This document shows positions 7,582 through 15,322 of a DNA stretch of 21,066 nucleotides, piece by piece; position 1 is the first letter of the stretch, and every line of letters starts with the position of its first letter. The stretch spans positions 1 to 21,066 of the forward strand of contig CALGTD010000147.1 of assembly GCA_937901895.1 (NCBI GenBank), written 5' to 3'. Below the pieces are notes generated by a model. It was not told where the DNA came from and searched no databases. It was given only the letters and a program-made list of their open reading frames with translations. The translations under genes were made by a program, and so were the position numbers. The DNA comes from an uncultured Spartobacteria bacterium. Its GTDB lineage: Bacteria > Verrucomicrobiota > Verrucomicrobiia > Chthoniobacterales > JAATET01.

Positions 7582-8454
7582 ATGAAATCGAAGTTTTTCG
7601 TTCCTGTCCTTCTCGCGCTCCTCGGGCTGGCGATATTCGCCCCCGACGCCGTGGCCGAGTCGCGCACGAACAACATCTACTGGACCCCGGTCGTTGCCAC
7701 CGAGGGCGGAGAGAAGATCGATCAGATCCTGAACGTGATCTTCATATTGACGGCAACGGTCTTCGTGCTGGTGAACGTCTTTTTCATCTACTACCTCATC
7801 CGCTACCGGCGGAAACCGGGGGTGAAGGCCCAATACGTCCATGGCAACATGGGGGCGGAGATCATTTGGACGGCGATCCCTTCGCTGATCTTTTTGACAC
7901 TCGCGATCTGGGGAAATCACGTCTGGAACGAGCTGGTCAAGACCCCGGCGCCCGAGGATGCCGTCGTTGTGGAGGTCGTCGGGTATCAGTTTGCGTGGGA
8001 CTTCCGCTATGCGGGTGCGGATGGTGAAGTCGACGAGACCGCTCTCGAGAAGATCAGCCAGGATAACAAATTTGGCCTCATTCTGGAGGATCCGAACCTG
8101 ACTGACGACTTTGCCACCACGGAAATGGTCATTCCCGTCGGGAAGCCCGTTCACATTCTGCTTCGCTCGCGGGATGTCATCCACTCGTTCTATGTGCCTG
8201 AGTTCCGCATCTATCAGGACGCGGTGCCCGGCCGCTCGATCGACTGGATCTGGTTCGTCACGACCCGTGAAGGGGAGTTCACTCTGGCTTGCAGCCAGCT
8301 GTGTGGCGCGGGTCACTTCAACATGAAGGCGCCGATCAAGGTCGTTTCCCAGGAGGAATTCGACCAGTGGTATGCCGCCCGCGTGAAGGCGCGTGGCGAG
8401 GAGATCGCCACCTACGCGCTCGAGAAGCAGAAGACGGACGTCGCCGCCAAATAA
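7582..8454 (+). CDS. coxB: Cytochrome c oxidase subunit II (CuA subunit)
   Basis: A 290-residue subunit II of the aa3-type oxidase, which accepts electrons from cytochrome c at the binuclear CuA site. It has an N-terminal hydrophobic leader (residues 5-25), two membrane helices (about 49-72 and 93-112) and a C-terminal cupredoxin domain. CuA ligands are His201 (VIHSFYVPEF), Cys237, Cys241, His245 and Met248. The usual Glu between the cysteines is Gln239 (CSQLCG); this variant is seen in other oxidases and the backbone carbonyl can still bind copper. There is no fused cytochrome c domain, so it is not a caa3-type fusion. ATG 7582 lies 13 bases after the preceding stop. It closes the upstream respiratory block; coxA is 2.36 kb downstream beyond unrelated genes. 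Confidence 0.94.
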   Translation: MKSKFFVPVLLALLGLAIFAPDAVAESRTNNIYWTPVVATEGGEKIDQILNVIFILTATVFVLVNVFFIYYLIRYRRKPGVKAQYVHGNMGAEIIWTAIPSLIFLTLAIWGNHVWNELVKTPAPEDAVVVEVVGYQFAWDFRYAGADGEVDETALEKISQDNKFGLILEDPNLTDDFATTEMVIPVGKPVHILLRSRDVIHSFYVPEFRIYQDAVPGRSIDWIWFVTTREGEFTLACSQLCGAGHFNMKAPIKVVSQEEFDQWYAARVKARGEEIATYALEKQKTDVAAK

Positions 8455-8493
8455 TTTTGCGTCCGCGCGGAGGCGTCCGCAGACTCGGTCCGG

Positions 8494-9672
8494 ATGAAAC
8501 ACCGCATCCTGATCCTGTCGGCATCGGTGGGCTCCGGGCATGTCAAGGCGGCTGACGCGCTCGAAAAGGCGTTTCGTGCCCGCGAAGATGTGGGCGAGGT
8601 CATCTCCGACGATTCGCTCGATCATACGAACGTCCTCCACAGACAGTTCTATTCCGCGCTCTACAAGCGGCTCTCCGAACTCACCCCCGAGTTTCTCGGT
8701 TGGTGGTATGAGACAAGCGACGATCCGTGGGTCACCGACCGCGTGCGATTGATGATCGATCTCCCGCAGGCGCTGCCCTTGGTGAACATGATCCGGGACA
8801 TCAATCCCGATCACGTCGTGTGCACGCATTTCATGCCAGCCGGCGTGATTGCGCACCTTCTGCGAAAAAAGCAGATCAACACAAAGCTCAGCATCGTCGT
8901 GACGGACTACCATTTTCACGCGATGTGGCTGACCCGGGCGTTCCATCATTACTTCGTGTCGCAGGAGGAGGACCTCATCCACATGGAGGCGCTCGGGCTG
9001 CCGGAGGATCGGATCACCGTGAGCGGAATTCCCGTCGATCCACGTTTCGAGGAGCCGGTCGATGCGGCGCTTGTGTGCGGGAAATTTGCACTCGATCCGA
9101 AAAAGACGATTCTCCTCGTCGCCGGCGGCACGCTGGGGCTTTCGCCCGCGGAGGCGGTGGTGAAGCGTCTTCGCACGCTGGATTTGCCATTTCAGGCCGT
9201 CGTCCTGTGCGGAAGAAACGACGAGCTCCGCGAAAAGATCACCGCGCTCGTGGGGCGGGAACGGGAACGATTTCTCGTGCTCGGATACACCGACGAGATG
9301 CGCGAACTCATGGGCGTCGCGACACTCATCCTTACGAAGCCGGGCGGATTGACGACCGCCGAGGCGCTTGCCAGCGGACTGCCGATGGTCATTCTCGATC
9401 CGATCGGCGGTCAGGAGGAGCGCAACTGCGACATGCTTCTCGAGAACGGAGTGGCGGTGAAATGTGCGGAGGTCACCGTGCTCCGACACAAGCTGGAGAT
9501 GCTGTTTGGCGAACCGGGCCGGATCGAGCGGATGCAGGAGGCCGCCCGGCGGCTTGCGCGGCCCGATGCGGCGCGCGTGATCGTAAACACGGTTCTCGAC
9601 GAGCTTCAGCCCGAGCCCCGTCGCATTTCCCGCAGGGACGAGAAGCGCTTTCGCGAGGCGATTGAAGATTAA
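8494..9672 (+). CDS. MGDG-synthase/UgtP-like diacylglycerol glycosyltransferase
   Basis: A 392-residue family GT28 glycosyltransferase of the MGDG-synthase type, which transfers a sugar from a UDP-sugar to diacylglycerol at the cytoplasmic face of the membrane. The N-terminal domain opens with ILSASVGSGHVKAA (SGH loop, residues 11-16). The C-terminal GT28 domain carries the hinge VAGGTLGLS (209-217), the nucleotide-binding KPGGLTTAEALASGLPMV (282-299) and PIGGQEERNC (303-312). No signal peptide or membrane helix. It begins 39 nt after coxB; that spacer has a direct repeat GCGTCCGC (8459-8466 and 8473-8480). Its stop overlaps the convergent pcp stop. Acceptor and sugar cannot be read from the sequence; a processive glucosyltransferase is an alternative. 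It is not an obvious respiratory gene. Confidence 0.86.
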   Translation: MKHRILILSASVGSGHVKAADALEKAFRAREDVGEVISDDSLDHTNVLHRQFYSALYKRLSELTPEFLGWWYETSDDPWVTDRVRLMIDLPQALPLVNMIRDINPDHVVCTHFMPAGVIAHLLRKKQINTKLSIVVTDYHFHAMWLTRAFHHYFVSQEEDLIHMEALGLPEDRITVSGIPVDPRFEEPVDAALVCGKFALDPKKTILLVAGGTLGLSPAEAVVKRLRTLDLPFQAVVLCGRNDELREKITALVGRERERFLVLGYTDEMRELMGVATLILTKPGGLTTAEALASGLPMVILDPIGGQEERNCDMLLENGVAVKCAEVTVLRHKLEMLFGEPGRIERMQEAARRLARPDAARVIVNTVLDELQPEPRRISRRDEKRFREAIED

Positions 9673-10256
9673 TGCGATCCCGCGCGCAGCGTGGTCTCGA
9701 TTGCGAGTGTGATCGCAGTGACCATGGCGTCGATCTCAAGGACGGTGGATGCGGGGACGTGGATGAAGCCGGCCGGGATTTCCGGCCTGTGCCGGAGGTC
9801 GTGCATCAACCCGTAGAAGACGTGGTTGCAGACAAACGTTCCGGCCGATTCGGAAATCCTTGCAGGAAATCCCTGGTCCCGAAGCGCGGCAATGATTTCC
9901 GTTGCCGGCAGGGTGGTGGGATACGTTGGCGGGCCGCCTTCGATCACCGGCTGTAGGCTGGGCTGCGCGCCGGCGTTGTCGGGGATCCGCGCGTCGTCGA
10001 GATTGATCGCAACCTGCTCCGGCGTGATCGCATCCCGATCCGCTGCGACGCCGAGACACACGACCGCGGCAGGCGCGACTTCCGCGAGCAGCCGGCGCAA
10101 CTCGCGGAGCGAATCGCCAAACACGCACGGGAGCACCGCACCGCGGACCACATGCCCGGAGAGGACGCGACCATTGAGCGCGACGGCGGTTTCCCCGGAG
10201 GGGTTCCGGCTGTCTCCGCCGAAGGGTTCGAAACCGGTGACGAGAATGGAGCGCAT
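9669..10256 (-). CDS. pcp: Pyroglutamyl-peptidase I (peptidase family C15)
   Basis: A 195-residue cytoplasmic cysteine peptidase that removes N-terminal pyroglutamate from peptides. The family landmarks are all visible: VTGFEPFGG at residues 6-14, catalytic Glu80 within LGVAADRDAITPEQVAIN, catalytic Cys143 in SAGTFVCNHVFYG, and catalytic His166 in GFIHVP. Length is slightly below the usual 200-215 residues. It runs against the flow of the surrounding genes: its 3' end overlaps the glycosyltransferase stop by four bases, and its 5' end faces the DUF1737 gene across a 77-bp divergent gap. No terminator is visible at the convergent end. It looks like a stable housekeeping peptidase with no link to respiration. 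Confidence 0.93.
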   Translation of the reverse strand: MRSILVTGFEPFGGDSRNPSGETAVALNGRVLSGHVVRGAVLPCVFGDSLRELRRLLAEVAPAAVVCLGVAADRDAITPEQVAINLDDARIPDNAGAQPSLQPVIEGGPPTYPTTLPATEIIAALRDQGFPARISESAGTFVCNHVFYGLMHDLRHRPEIPAGFIHVPASTVLEIDAMVTAITLAIETTLRAGSH

Positions 10257-10297
10257 GGCGGGAAACGGGAATGTGATGATTTCGGATGGGAGCGGGC

Positions 10298-10325
10298 TTG
10301 ACTGCCCGAAGCCTCGCGGCAGGCT
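10298..10325 (+). promoter_or_regulatory. Weak candidate promoter for the DUF1737 gene with a palindrome on the -35 box
   Basis: TTGACT (10298-10303) is followed after 16 bases by CAGGCT (10320-10325), a GC-rich -10 like those of other high-GC genomes. The -35 box sits in the loop of an inverted repeat CGGGC (10293-10297) / GCCCG (10304-10308), which could be an operator or chance. Transcription would start only a few bases before the ATG at 10334. Prediction only. Confidence 0.25.
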
Positions 10326-10333
10326 CGTGCCTC

Positions 10334-10522
10334 ATGCAATACAAGATCGCCGCCGCGAAGATGATCGCGGATCTCGAGGTGCAGGTAAACGAGTTGCTCG
10401 AGCGGGGATTCGAACTGCATGGCAGCCCGTTCGTATCGGCCCGCGGTTTTTTCTGTCAGGCGCTCATCGAGCGGACGCCGCCGATGCGTCCTCCCGCGCG
10501 GGTGCTGGAGGATGTGGAGTAG
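10334..10522 (+). CDS. DUF1737 domain protein
   Basis: A 62-residue soluble protein. The sequence MQYKIAAAKMIADLEVQVNE followed by LLERGFELHGSPFV and GFFCQALI matches my knowledge of the DUF1737 family, a small alpha/beta domain of unknown function with the consensus pattern of a Tyr-Lys start, an L-x-x-x-V-N-x-L helix, then G(W/F)-x-x-x-G and a C-terminal QA(M/L)I. ATG 10334 gives the canonical family N-terminus; an upstream in-frame ATG at 10286 would add 16 unlike residues. It stands alone between divergent pcp and the coxA cluster. No function can be assigned. Confidence 0.78.
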   Translation: MQYKIAAAKMIADLEVQVNELLERGFELHGSPFVSARGFFCQALIERTPPMRPPARVLEDVE

Positions 10523-10557
10523 GGCTGGCGTTTCCCGGGTGGCGGAGTGCGCGACGG

Positions 10558-10573
10558 CGGCCATTCATGGCCG
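10558..10573. repeat. Perfect inverted repeat CGGCCAT-TC-ATGGCCG
   Basis: Seven-base arms (10558-10564 and 10567-10573) around two bases, 36 nt after the DUF1737 stop. There is no following T-run, so it is not a clear terminator. It could be a protein-binding palindrome in the 290-bp region (10523-10812) that precedes coxA. In that region I see no gene. Confidence 0.5.
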
Positions 10574-10608
10574 GCGGCGGCATGGAATCGCGACGAACGG
10601 GACTCCCC

Positions 10609-10636
10609 ACACCGCGATTCGGACGGTGTTTCTCAT
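10609..10636 (+). terminator. Weak terminator-like hairpin upstream of coxA
   Basis: ACACCG (10609-10614) can pair with CGGTGT (10624-10629) across a nine-base loop, followed by a moderately T-rich TTCTCATT tail. It could end the DUF1737 transcript before the coxA operon. The stem is short and the tail imperfect, so this is tentative. Confidence 0.22.
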
Positions 10637-10792
10637 TAAGGACACAGTCGATGGCGGACGGCTAGTAAAGGGTTCTCCCGGAGGACCGGCGGTCGGGAAT
10701 CGGTGCGGAACCGGCTGCGGAGACGGGATTCGTCGAAGATGCGCGGAAGGAGCAGAATAAATCGTTGCGCGTGCGCAAGAATCGGTGCAGAA

Positions 10793-10811
10793 ACATTAGC
10801 TTCTCTAATGT
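10793..10811 (+). promoter_or_regulatory. Hairpin immediately before the coxA start codon
   Basis: ACATTAG (10793-10799) and CTAATGT (10805-10811) form a perfect seven-base inverted repeat with a five-base loop, ending two bases before the ATG at 10813, exactly where a ribosome binding site would sit. A second repeat TTGCGC/GCGCAA (10765-10770/10773-10778) lies upstream. No Shine-Dalgarno sequence is present at normal distance; AAGGAG occurs at 10747-10752. The hairpin may be a DNA operator or a translational control element. Confidence 0.4.
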
Positions 10812-10812
10812 C

Positions 10813-12594
10813 ATGAGTGTCACCGTAGCAGCCCCTTCCACCGCACACGAAGTCGAGGAGCACTCGCACCACAAGCCGCATTGGTTCTTTCACTACTTCT
10901 GGACCTACGACCACAAGATGATCGGTCTCCAGTATCTCTGGACGGCCCTGTTTTTCCTGTTCATCGGTGGTGGACTTGCGCTGGGAGTGCGTTATCAGCT
11001 CGGCTTCCCGGGGGCCAAGGTGCCGCTCATCGGCCAGTTCCTGCCGGAGACGCTGGCAATCGACGGCGTGATCGCTCCCGGCGGCTACAACATGCTGGTC
11101 ACGATGCATGCGACGGTGATGGTGTTTTTCGTCGTCATGCCGCTGCTCATCGGCGCGTTTGGAAACTACCTGATTCCTCTGAAGATCGGTGCCGGTGATA
11201 TGGCGTTCCCGCTGCTGAACGAGCTCAGCTACTGGCTTTACGCACTCTCAGGCGTCATTGTGATCGCCGCGTTTTTCGTGCCTGGCGGTGGTCCTGCCTC
11301 TGGCTGGACGGCGTATGCGCCGCTGAGCACCGTTGCCTCCTACACGGGTGCGGGCGCCGGCCAGAGCCTTTGGGCGGTGGCCATTTTCGTGAACGGTCTG
11401 TCCTCCATTGCCGGTGCGACGAACTACATCACGACGATCGTGAACATGCGGGCTCCGGGAATGAAAATGTTCCGCCTGCCTCTTTCGGTGTGGGCGCTGT
11501 TCGTGACGGCGATCCTGCTCATCATCGCAGTGCCGGTTCTTTCCGCCGCGGGCGCGATGCTTTTCTTCGACCTGAACTTCGGCACGAATTTCTTCGTCCC
11601 GATCCGTGACGGAATCGTCACCGGTGGCCAGCCGCTCCTCTGGCAGCACCTCTTCTGGTTCTTTGGCCACCCGGAGGTCTACATCATGATCCTTCCCGCG
11701 ATGGGCCTCGTATCGGAAGTCATGCCCGTGTTCGCCCGCAAGCCCATCTTTGGTTACAAGGCGATGGTGATCGCGATGGTGGCGATCGGCGTGCTCGGAT
11801 TCCTTGTCTGGGGTCACCACATGTTCGTCAGCGGCATGAACGTGACGCTCAGTGCGGTGTTCTCGTTCTCGACGATGTTCATTGCCGTGCCTTCGGCGAT
11901 CAAGACATTCAACTGGCTCGGCACGGTCTGGAAGGGCTCGATCGAATTCACGACGCCGATGTGTTTCGCGCTCGCGTTTGTGTCGATGTTCGTCATCGGC
12001 GGTCTCAGCGGCATTTTCATGGCGTCCACGCCGGTCGATCTGTTCATCCACCACACCTATTTCATCGTCGCGCACATTCACTACGTGCTCTTTGGCGGCA
12101 GCATTTTTGCGATTTTCGCCGCCATCTACTTCTGGTTCCCGAAGATGTTCGGCCGGATGTTCAACGAGCCGCTCGGGAAGGTGCATTTCTTCCTGACGTT
12201 CATCTTTTTCAACATGACGTTCTTCCCGATGCACAACCTCGGGTTGGGCGGAATGATGCGACGGATCGCGGATCCCACGATCTACACGCACCTCCAGCAG
12301 CTGCAGCCGATGAACCAGATCTCGACGATTGGTTCGATCGGTCTCGGCCTCACGTTGATTCCGTTCTTCTGGAACATTTTCTGGAGTCTGAGAAACGGGC
12401 CCAAGGCTCCGAACAACCCCTGGCGCGCGACGACGCTCGAGTGGACGGTTTCGTCGCCTCCCGGACACGGGAACTTCCCGAAGACGCCGGTGGTCCACAA
12501 CGGTCCCTACGAATACAGCGTGCCCGGAATGGAAAAGGACTACCTGATGCAGACCGAGGTCGCTCCCGAAGGGGCGCAGCTCGAGGCGCATTAA
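10813..12594 (+). CDS. coxA: Cytochrome c oxidase subunit I (aa3 type)
   Basis: A 593-residue, 12-helix catalytic subunit of an A-family heme-copper oxidase; it reduces oxygen to water and pumps protons. All ligands are present: His99 (heme a), His286 (CuB) in WFFGHPEVY with cross-linked Tyr290 and proton-channel Glu288, His335 and His336 (CuB, WGHHMF), His421 (heme a3) and His423 (heme a) in HHTYFIVAHIHYVLFGG. The GHPEVY motif places it in the A1 subgroup. It therefore contrasts with the ligand-free CcoN-like protein upstream. ATG 10813 gives a His-rich cytoplasmic N-terminus; a TTG at 10765, preceded by AAGGAG, would add 16 basic residues and cannot be excluded. It starts the second respiratory block, six bases before ctaA. 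Confidence 0.97.
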   Translation: MSVTVAAPSTAHEVEEHSHHKPHWFFHYFWTYDHKMIGLQYLWTALFFLFIGGGLALGVRYQLGFPGAKVPLIGQFLPETLAIDGVIAPGGYNMLVTMHATVMVFFVVMPLLIGAFGNYLIPLKIGAGDMAFPLLNELSYWLYALSGVIVIAAFFVPGGGPASGWTAYAPLSTVASYTGAGAGQSLWAVAIFVNGLSSIAGATNYITTIVNMRAPGMKMFRLPLSVWALFVTAILLIIAVPVLSAAGAMLFFDLNFGTNFFVPIRDGIVTGGQPLLWQHLFWFFGHPEVYIMILPAMGLVSEVMPVFARKPIFGYKAMVIAMVAIGVLGFLVWGHHMFVSGMNVTLSAVFSFSTMFIAVPSAIKTFNWLGTVWKGSIEFTTPMCFALAFVSMFVIGGLSGIFMASTPVDLFIHHTYFIVAHIHYVLFGGSIFAIFAAIYFWFPKMFGRMFNEPLGKVHFFLTFIFFNMTFFPMHNLGLGGMMRRIADPTIYTHLQQLQPMNQISTIGSIGLGLTLIPFFWNIFWSLRNGPKAPNNPWRATTLEWTVSSPPGHGNFPKTPVVHNGPYEYSVPGMEKDYLMQTEVAPEGAQLEAH

Positions 12595-12600
12595 TCCACG

Positions 12601-13635
12601 ATGAAGTTCACGTTCGGCCGCCGGCTCGTTCACGCATTCGCTGCTCTGACGACATTCTGCACGCTTCTCCTTCTGGTGAGCGGCGGACTCGTCACCTCGC
12701 ACGGTGCGGGGCTGGCGGTGCCCGACTGGCCGAACAGTTTCGGCTACAACATGTTTGCGCTGCCATTCTCGCGTTGGTTGGGGACGCAGGCGGGAGGCGT
12801 GTTCTGGGAGCATTCCCACCGTCTCATTGCGAGCGGTATCGGGTTTCTGACGCTGGTGCTTGTGGCGTTGATTTTCAAGGTCGAGAACCGGCGCTGGATG
12901 AAGATTTTGGCCATCTGTGCGCTGGTTGGTGTGTGCATCCAGGGGCTTCTTGGCGGGCTTCGTGTCACCATGCTCAAGGACGAGCTTGGCATCTTCCACG
13001 GAATGCTTGCGCAGTCGTTCTTCGTGCTGCTGGGGGTGATCACGATTTCCACCAGCCGCACGTTCCTTGAGCGGCGCTGGGCTCCTGCGATGGACACGGG
13101 CCGCGCGCGCGGGATCGCTCTCGCGCTGGTGGTTGCGACCTTCGTCCAGCTTGGCATTGCCGCAACCATGCGGCACGAGCATGCGGGGCTCTCGATTCCG
13201 GACTTCCCGCTCGCCTACGGGAGGATTCTTCCTGACACGAGCGAAACCGCCGTGGCGGCGATCAACGCGCAGCGCTATGCGGACGGCAAGGTCCCGACCA
13301 CCGCAGGCCAGATCTGGCTGCAGATGGCCCATCGAATTCTGGCGGTGGGGATCGCCGTGCTGACGTTTGTCCTTTTGAAACGCTGCAGCAATCTTCCCCC
13401 GGCGGTTCGCCGCACCGCGTGGCTGCTGACTGGAATGGTCCTGGTCCAGATCGCCCTTGGGGCGTGGACAGTGTGGTCCGACAAGGCCGCCGACATCGCC
13501 ACCGCCCACATGGCACTGGGCGCATTGTTTTTCTTCGTTTCCGCCCTGCTGACCTACCGGCTTTGCGCGATGCGCGCGCAGTGGGTGGGTGCCACACCGG
13601 CGGTTCCCTCCGGAGCCCGTCTCGCCTCCGCATGA
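12601..13635 (+). CDS. ctaA: Heme A synthase (COX15/CtaA)
   Basis: A 344-residue, eight-helix membrane enzyme that oxidises the C8 methyl of heme O to a formyl group, giving heme A for CoxA. The two-fold repeated four-helix architecture is visible: His73 (WEHSHRLIAS) and His133 (GIFHGMLAQ) in the first half, His244 (MAHRILAVG) and His303 (TAHMALGALFF) in the second, the expected heme-coordinating residues. SHGAGLAVPDWP (33-44) and HEHAGLSIPDFP (192-203) are the paired, family-typical loop motifs. It starts six bases after coxA and overlaps ctaB as ATGA, so expression is coupled to heme O synthesis. Confidence 0.95.
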   Translation: MKFTFGRRLVHAFAALTTFCTLLLLVSGGLVTSHGAGLAVPDWPNSFGYNMFALPFSRWLGTQAGGVFWEHSHRLIASGIGFLTLVLVALIFKVENRRWMKILAICALVGVCIQGLLGGLRVTMLKDELGIFHGMLAQSFFVLLGVITISTSRTFLERRWAPAMDTGRARGIALALVVATFVQLGIAATMRHEHAGLSIPDFPLAYGRILPDTSETAVAAINAQRYADGKVPTTAGQIWLQMAHRILAVGIAVLTFVLLKRCSNLPPAVRRTAWLLTGMVLVQIALGAWTVWSDKAADIATAHMALGALFFFVSALLTYRLCAMRAQWVGATPAVPSGARLASA

Positions 13636-14522
13636 AATCCGCCGCCGCCTCCATCCGCACCGACTCCCGCATTGGCGACATCTTCGAACTCGTCAAGGCC
13701 CGCCTTTCCCTGCTTGTTCTCACCACGACGCTTGTCGGCTTTCTGCTGGGGCAGGGGAGCAATCCGATTTCCTGGTTCATCCTCTCCGCGACGCTCGTGG
13801 GCACGGCATTGAGCGCGTGCGGCGCGGCGGCGCTCAACCAGTGGTGGGAACGCGAATACGATTCGATGATGAAGCGGACACGCGAGCGTCCTCTTCCGGC
13901 CGGCCGGATGCACGCGGCGGACGCGATGATGTTCGGCGTGTTCTTCTCGGCGTTCGGTGTCGCCTGCCTCCTCCTGTTCGTGAACATCCTGAGCGGCGTG
14001 CTTGCGGCGCTCACCATCGCGATCTACGTGCTCATCTACACGCCGATGAAGCGCGTGAGCACGTTGAATACGCTCGTCGGTGCGATTCCCGGGGCGCTTC
14101 CGCCGCTCATTGGCTGGGTGGCTGCGACGAACACGTTGAGCCTTCCGGGATGGGTGCTCTTCACCATCCTTTGGTTCTGGCAGATGCCCCATTTCCTCGC
14201 GATCGGCTGGATGTATCGTGACGAGTATGCCAGTGCGGGATTCGTCGTTCTCACCGGACGGGATCCCGATGGCGGCATGACCGCGCGCCAGGCCTCGCTC
14301 TATACGCTCTGTCTGTTGGTCGTGAGCCTGGCTCCGGCGATCATTTACCTGAACTCGCCGGTTTATTTCTTCGGAGCGCTCGCGCTGGGAATCGGCTTCC
14401 TCGCCCTGGCGCTGAATTTCGCATGGCATCGTTCGCGTCCGGCTGCGCGGCTCCTTTTCTTCGGATCGATCCTCTACCTGCCGCTCCTGCTGGCGCTGCT
14501 CGTCGTGACCCGCAATGGATGA
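13632..14522 (+). CDS. ctaB: Protoheme IX farnesyltransferase (heme O synthase)
   Basis: A 296-residue UbiA-superfamily membrane prenyltransferase that adds farnesyl to heme B to make heme O, the substrate of CtaA. The first Asp-rich site is N69-Q-W-W-E73-R-E-Y-D77 followed by KRTRERPLPAGR, the usual CtaB signature; the Glu at position 73 is common in this family. The second site region is YTPMKR and MPHFLAIGWMYRDEYASAGF. About eight to nine membrane helices. ATG 13632 overlaps the ctaA stop as ATGA. In-frame sequence upstream of it lies inside ctaA and does not resemble the family. Its stop overlaps the next small gene, again as ATGA. Confidence 0.95.
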   Translation: MKSAAASIRTDSRIGDIFELVKARLSLLVLTTTLVGFLLGQGSNPISWFILSATLVGTALSACGAAALNQWWEREYDSMMKRTRERPLPAGRMHAADAMMFGVFFSAFGVACLLLFVNILSGVLAALTIAIYVLIYTPMKRVSTLNTLVGAIPGALPPLIGWVAATNTLSLPGWVLFTILWFWQMPHFLAIGWMYRDEYASAGFVVLTGRDPDGGMTARQASLYTLCLLVVSLAPAIIYLNSPVYFFGALALGIGFLALALNFAWHRSRPAARLLFFGSILYLPLLLALLVVTRNG

Positions 14523-14638
14523 TGGATCCGCGCTCCAGGAATCGCAAACTGCTCGTCGCGCTGTGGATCTTCGCCATCCTGCTATTTGCGCTCGTTTTGC
14601 TTTGGAAAATCTTCCTTGCCGGTCCGCCGACTCCCTGA
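14519..14638 (+). CDS. 39-residue single-span membrane peptide in the cox operon
   Basis: A very short gene, MMDPRSRNRKLLVALWIFA at its start, then a single membrane helix (about residues 11-32) and a short GPPTP tail. Basic N-terminus and hydrophobic middle predict an N-in membrane peptide. The start ATG overlaps the ctaB stop (ATGA), and a second ATG follows at once (14522), so either may be used. Tiny single-helix proteins between ctaB and coxC occur in other oxidase operons as assembly or accessory subunits; its exact family is unknown to me. The coupled position and sensible topology support it being real despite the length. Confidence 0.65.
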   Translation: MMDPRSRNRKLLVALWIFAILLFALVLLWKIFLAGPPTP

Positions 14639-14664
14639 ACCTCTTTCTCTAATCCAACCGTCCC

Positions 14665-15318
14665 ATGAGTTCCGCCGCCATCACGTCCCACGAAACCGAG
14701 CACCACGGAGCGCCGCCCTCGACCTGCCGCTTCGGGATGATCATCTTCCTGCTCTCGGAGGCGATGCTCTTTGCCGGCCTCATCGCGGCATACATCGTCG
14801 TCCGCGGTGCGCATCAGGGGGAATGGCCGCCAACGGGCGCGCCCGATATCGGCGTTCAGTGGCCCCTGACGGGGCTTAACATCGTCATGATCGTGAACTC
14901 GATTCTGTTGATCAGCTCGAGTGTCACGTTTCATTTTGCGGAAGCGGCCGTGAAGAAGGGCAGGAGCGGCCTGCTGTGGCTCTTTGTGACGATCGCCCTC
15001 GGCGCGGTCTTCCTCACGGTGCAGGGGTGGGAGTGGATGCACCTCCGGCACGAGGGGATGTGGTTCCCGGTGTTTTCGAGCGCCGAGCATCAATACGACA
15101 TCTTCGGCATCTACGGATCCACCTTCTTTGCGATCACCGGCTTCCATGGAATGCACGTCCTGGTCGGGCTCATGCTCATCCTGTGGTGTGCGTTGAAGCA
15201 GATGTTTACGAACTGCTTCACTCCGCAGCGGCATGCCGCACTCGAAAACGTGGGCCTCTACTGGCACTTCGTCGACGTCGTCTGGATCGTCGTTTACACG
15301 GCGCTTTACGTGGTCTGA
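14665..15318 (+). CDS. coxC: Cytochrome c oxidase subunit III
   Basis: A 217-residue membrane subunit of the aa3 oxidase that stabilises CoxA and supports proton uptake. It appears to be the five-helix bacterial form rather than the seven-helix mitochondrial one. Landmarks: FGMIIFLLSEAMLFAGLIAAY (about 23-43), LTVQGWEWMHL, GFHGMHVLVG (about 163-172) and the C-terminal YWHFVDVVWIVVYTALYVV. The N-terminus is short and polar with several His. The 26-nt gap from the previous gene carries no evident Shine-Dalgarno sequence. The next gene starts four bases after the stop. Confidence 0.95.
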   Translation: MSSAAITSHETEHHGAPPSTCRFGMIIFLLSEAMLFAGLIAAYIVVRGAHQGEWPPTGAPDIGVQWPLTGLNIVMIVNSILLISSSVTFHFAEAAVKKGRSGLLWLFVTIALGAVFLTVQGWEWMHLRHEGMWFPVFSSAEHQYDIFGIYGSTFFAITGFHGMHVLVGLMLILWCALKQMFTNCFTPQRHAALENVGLYWHFVDVVWIVVYTALYVV

Positions 15319-15322
15319 GCGG

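Noticed and set aside
7582..8454. caa3-type CoxB with fused cytochrome c
   Set aside because: The protein ends shortly after the CuA domain with no CxxCH; the cytochrome c is a separate upstream gene.
7576..9489. 637-codon minus-strand open frame
   Set aside because: Spans coxB and the glycosyltransferase in antisense and resembles no family.
11248..13509. 753-codon minus-strand open frame
   Set aside because: Antisense of coxA and ctaA, highly charged without motifs.
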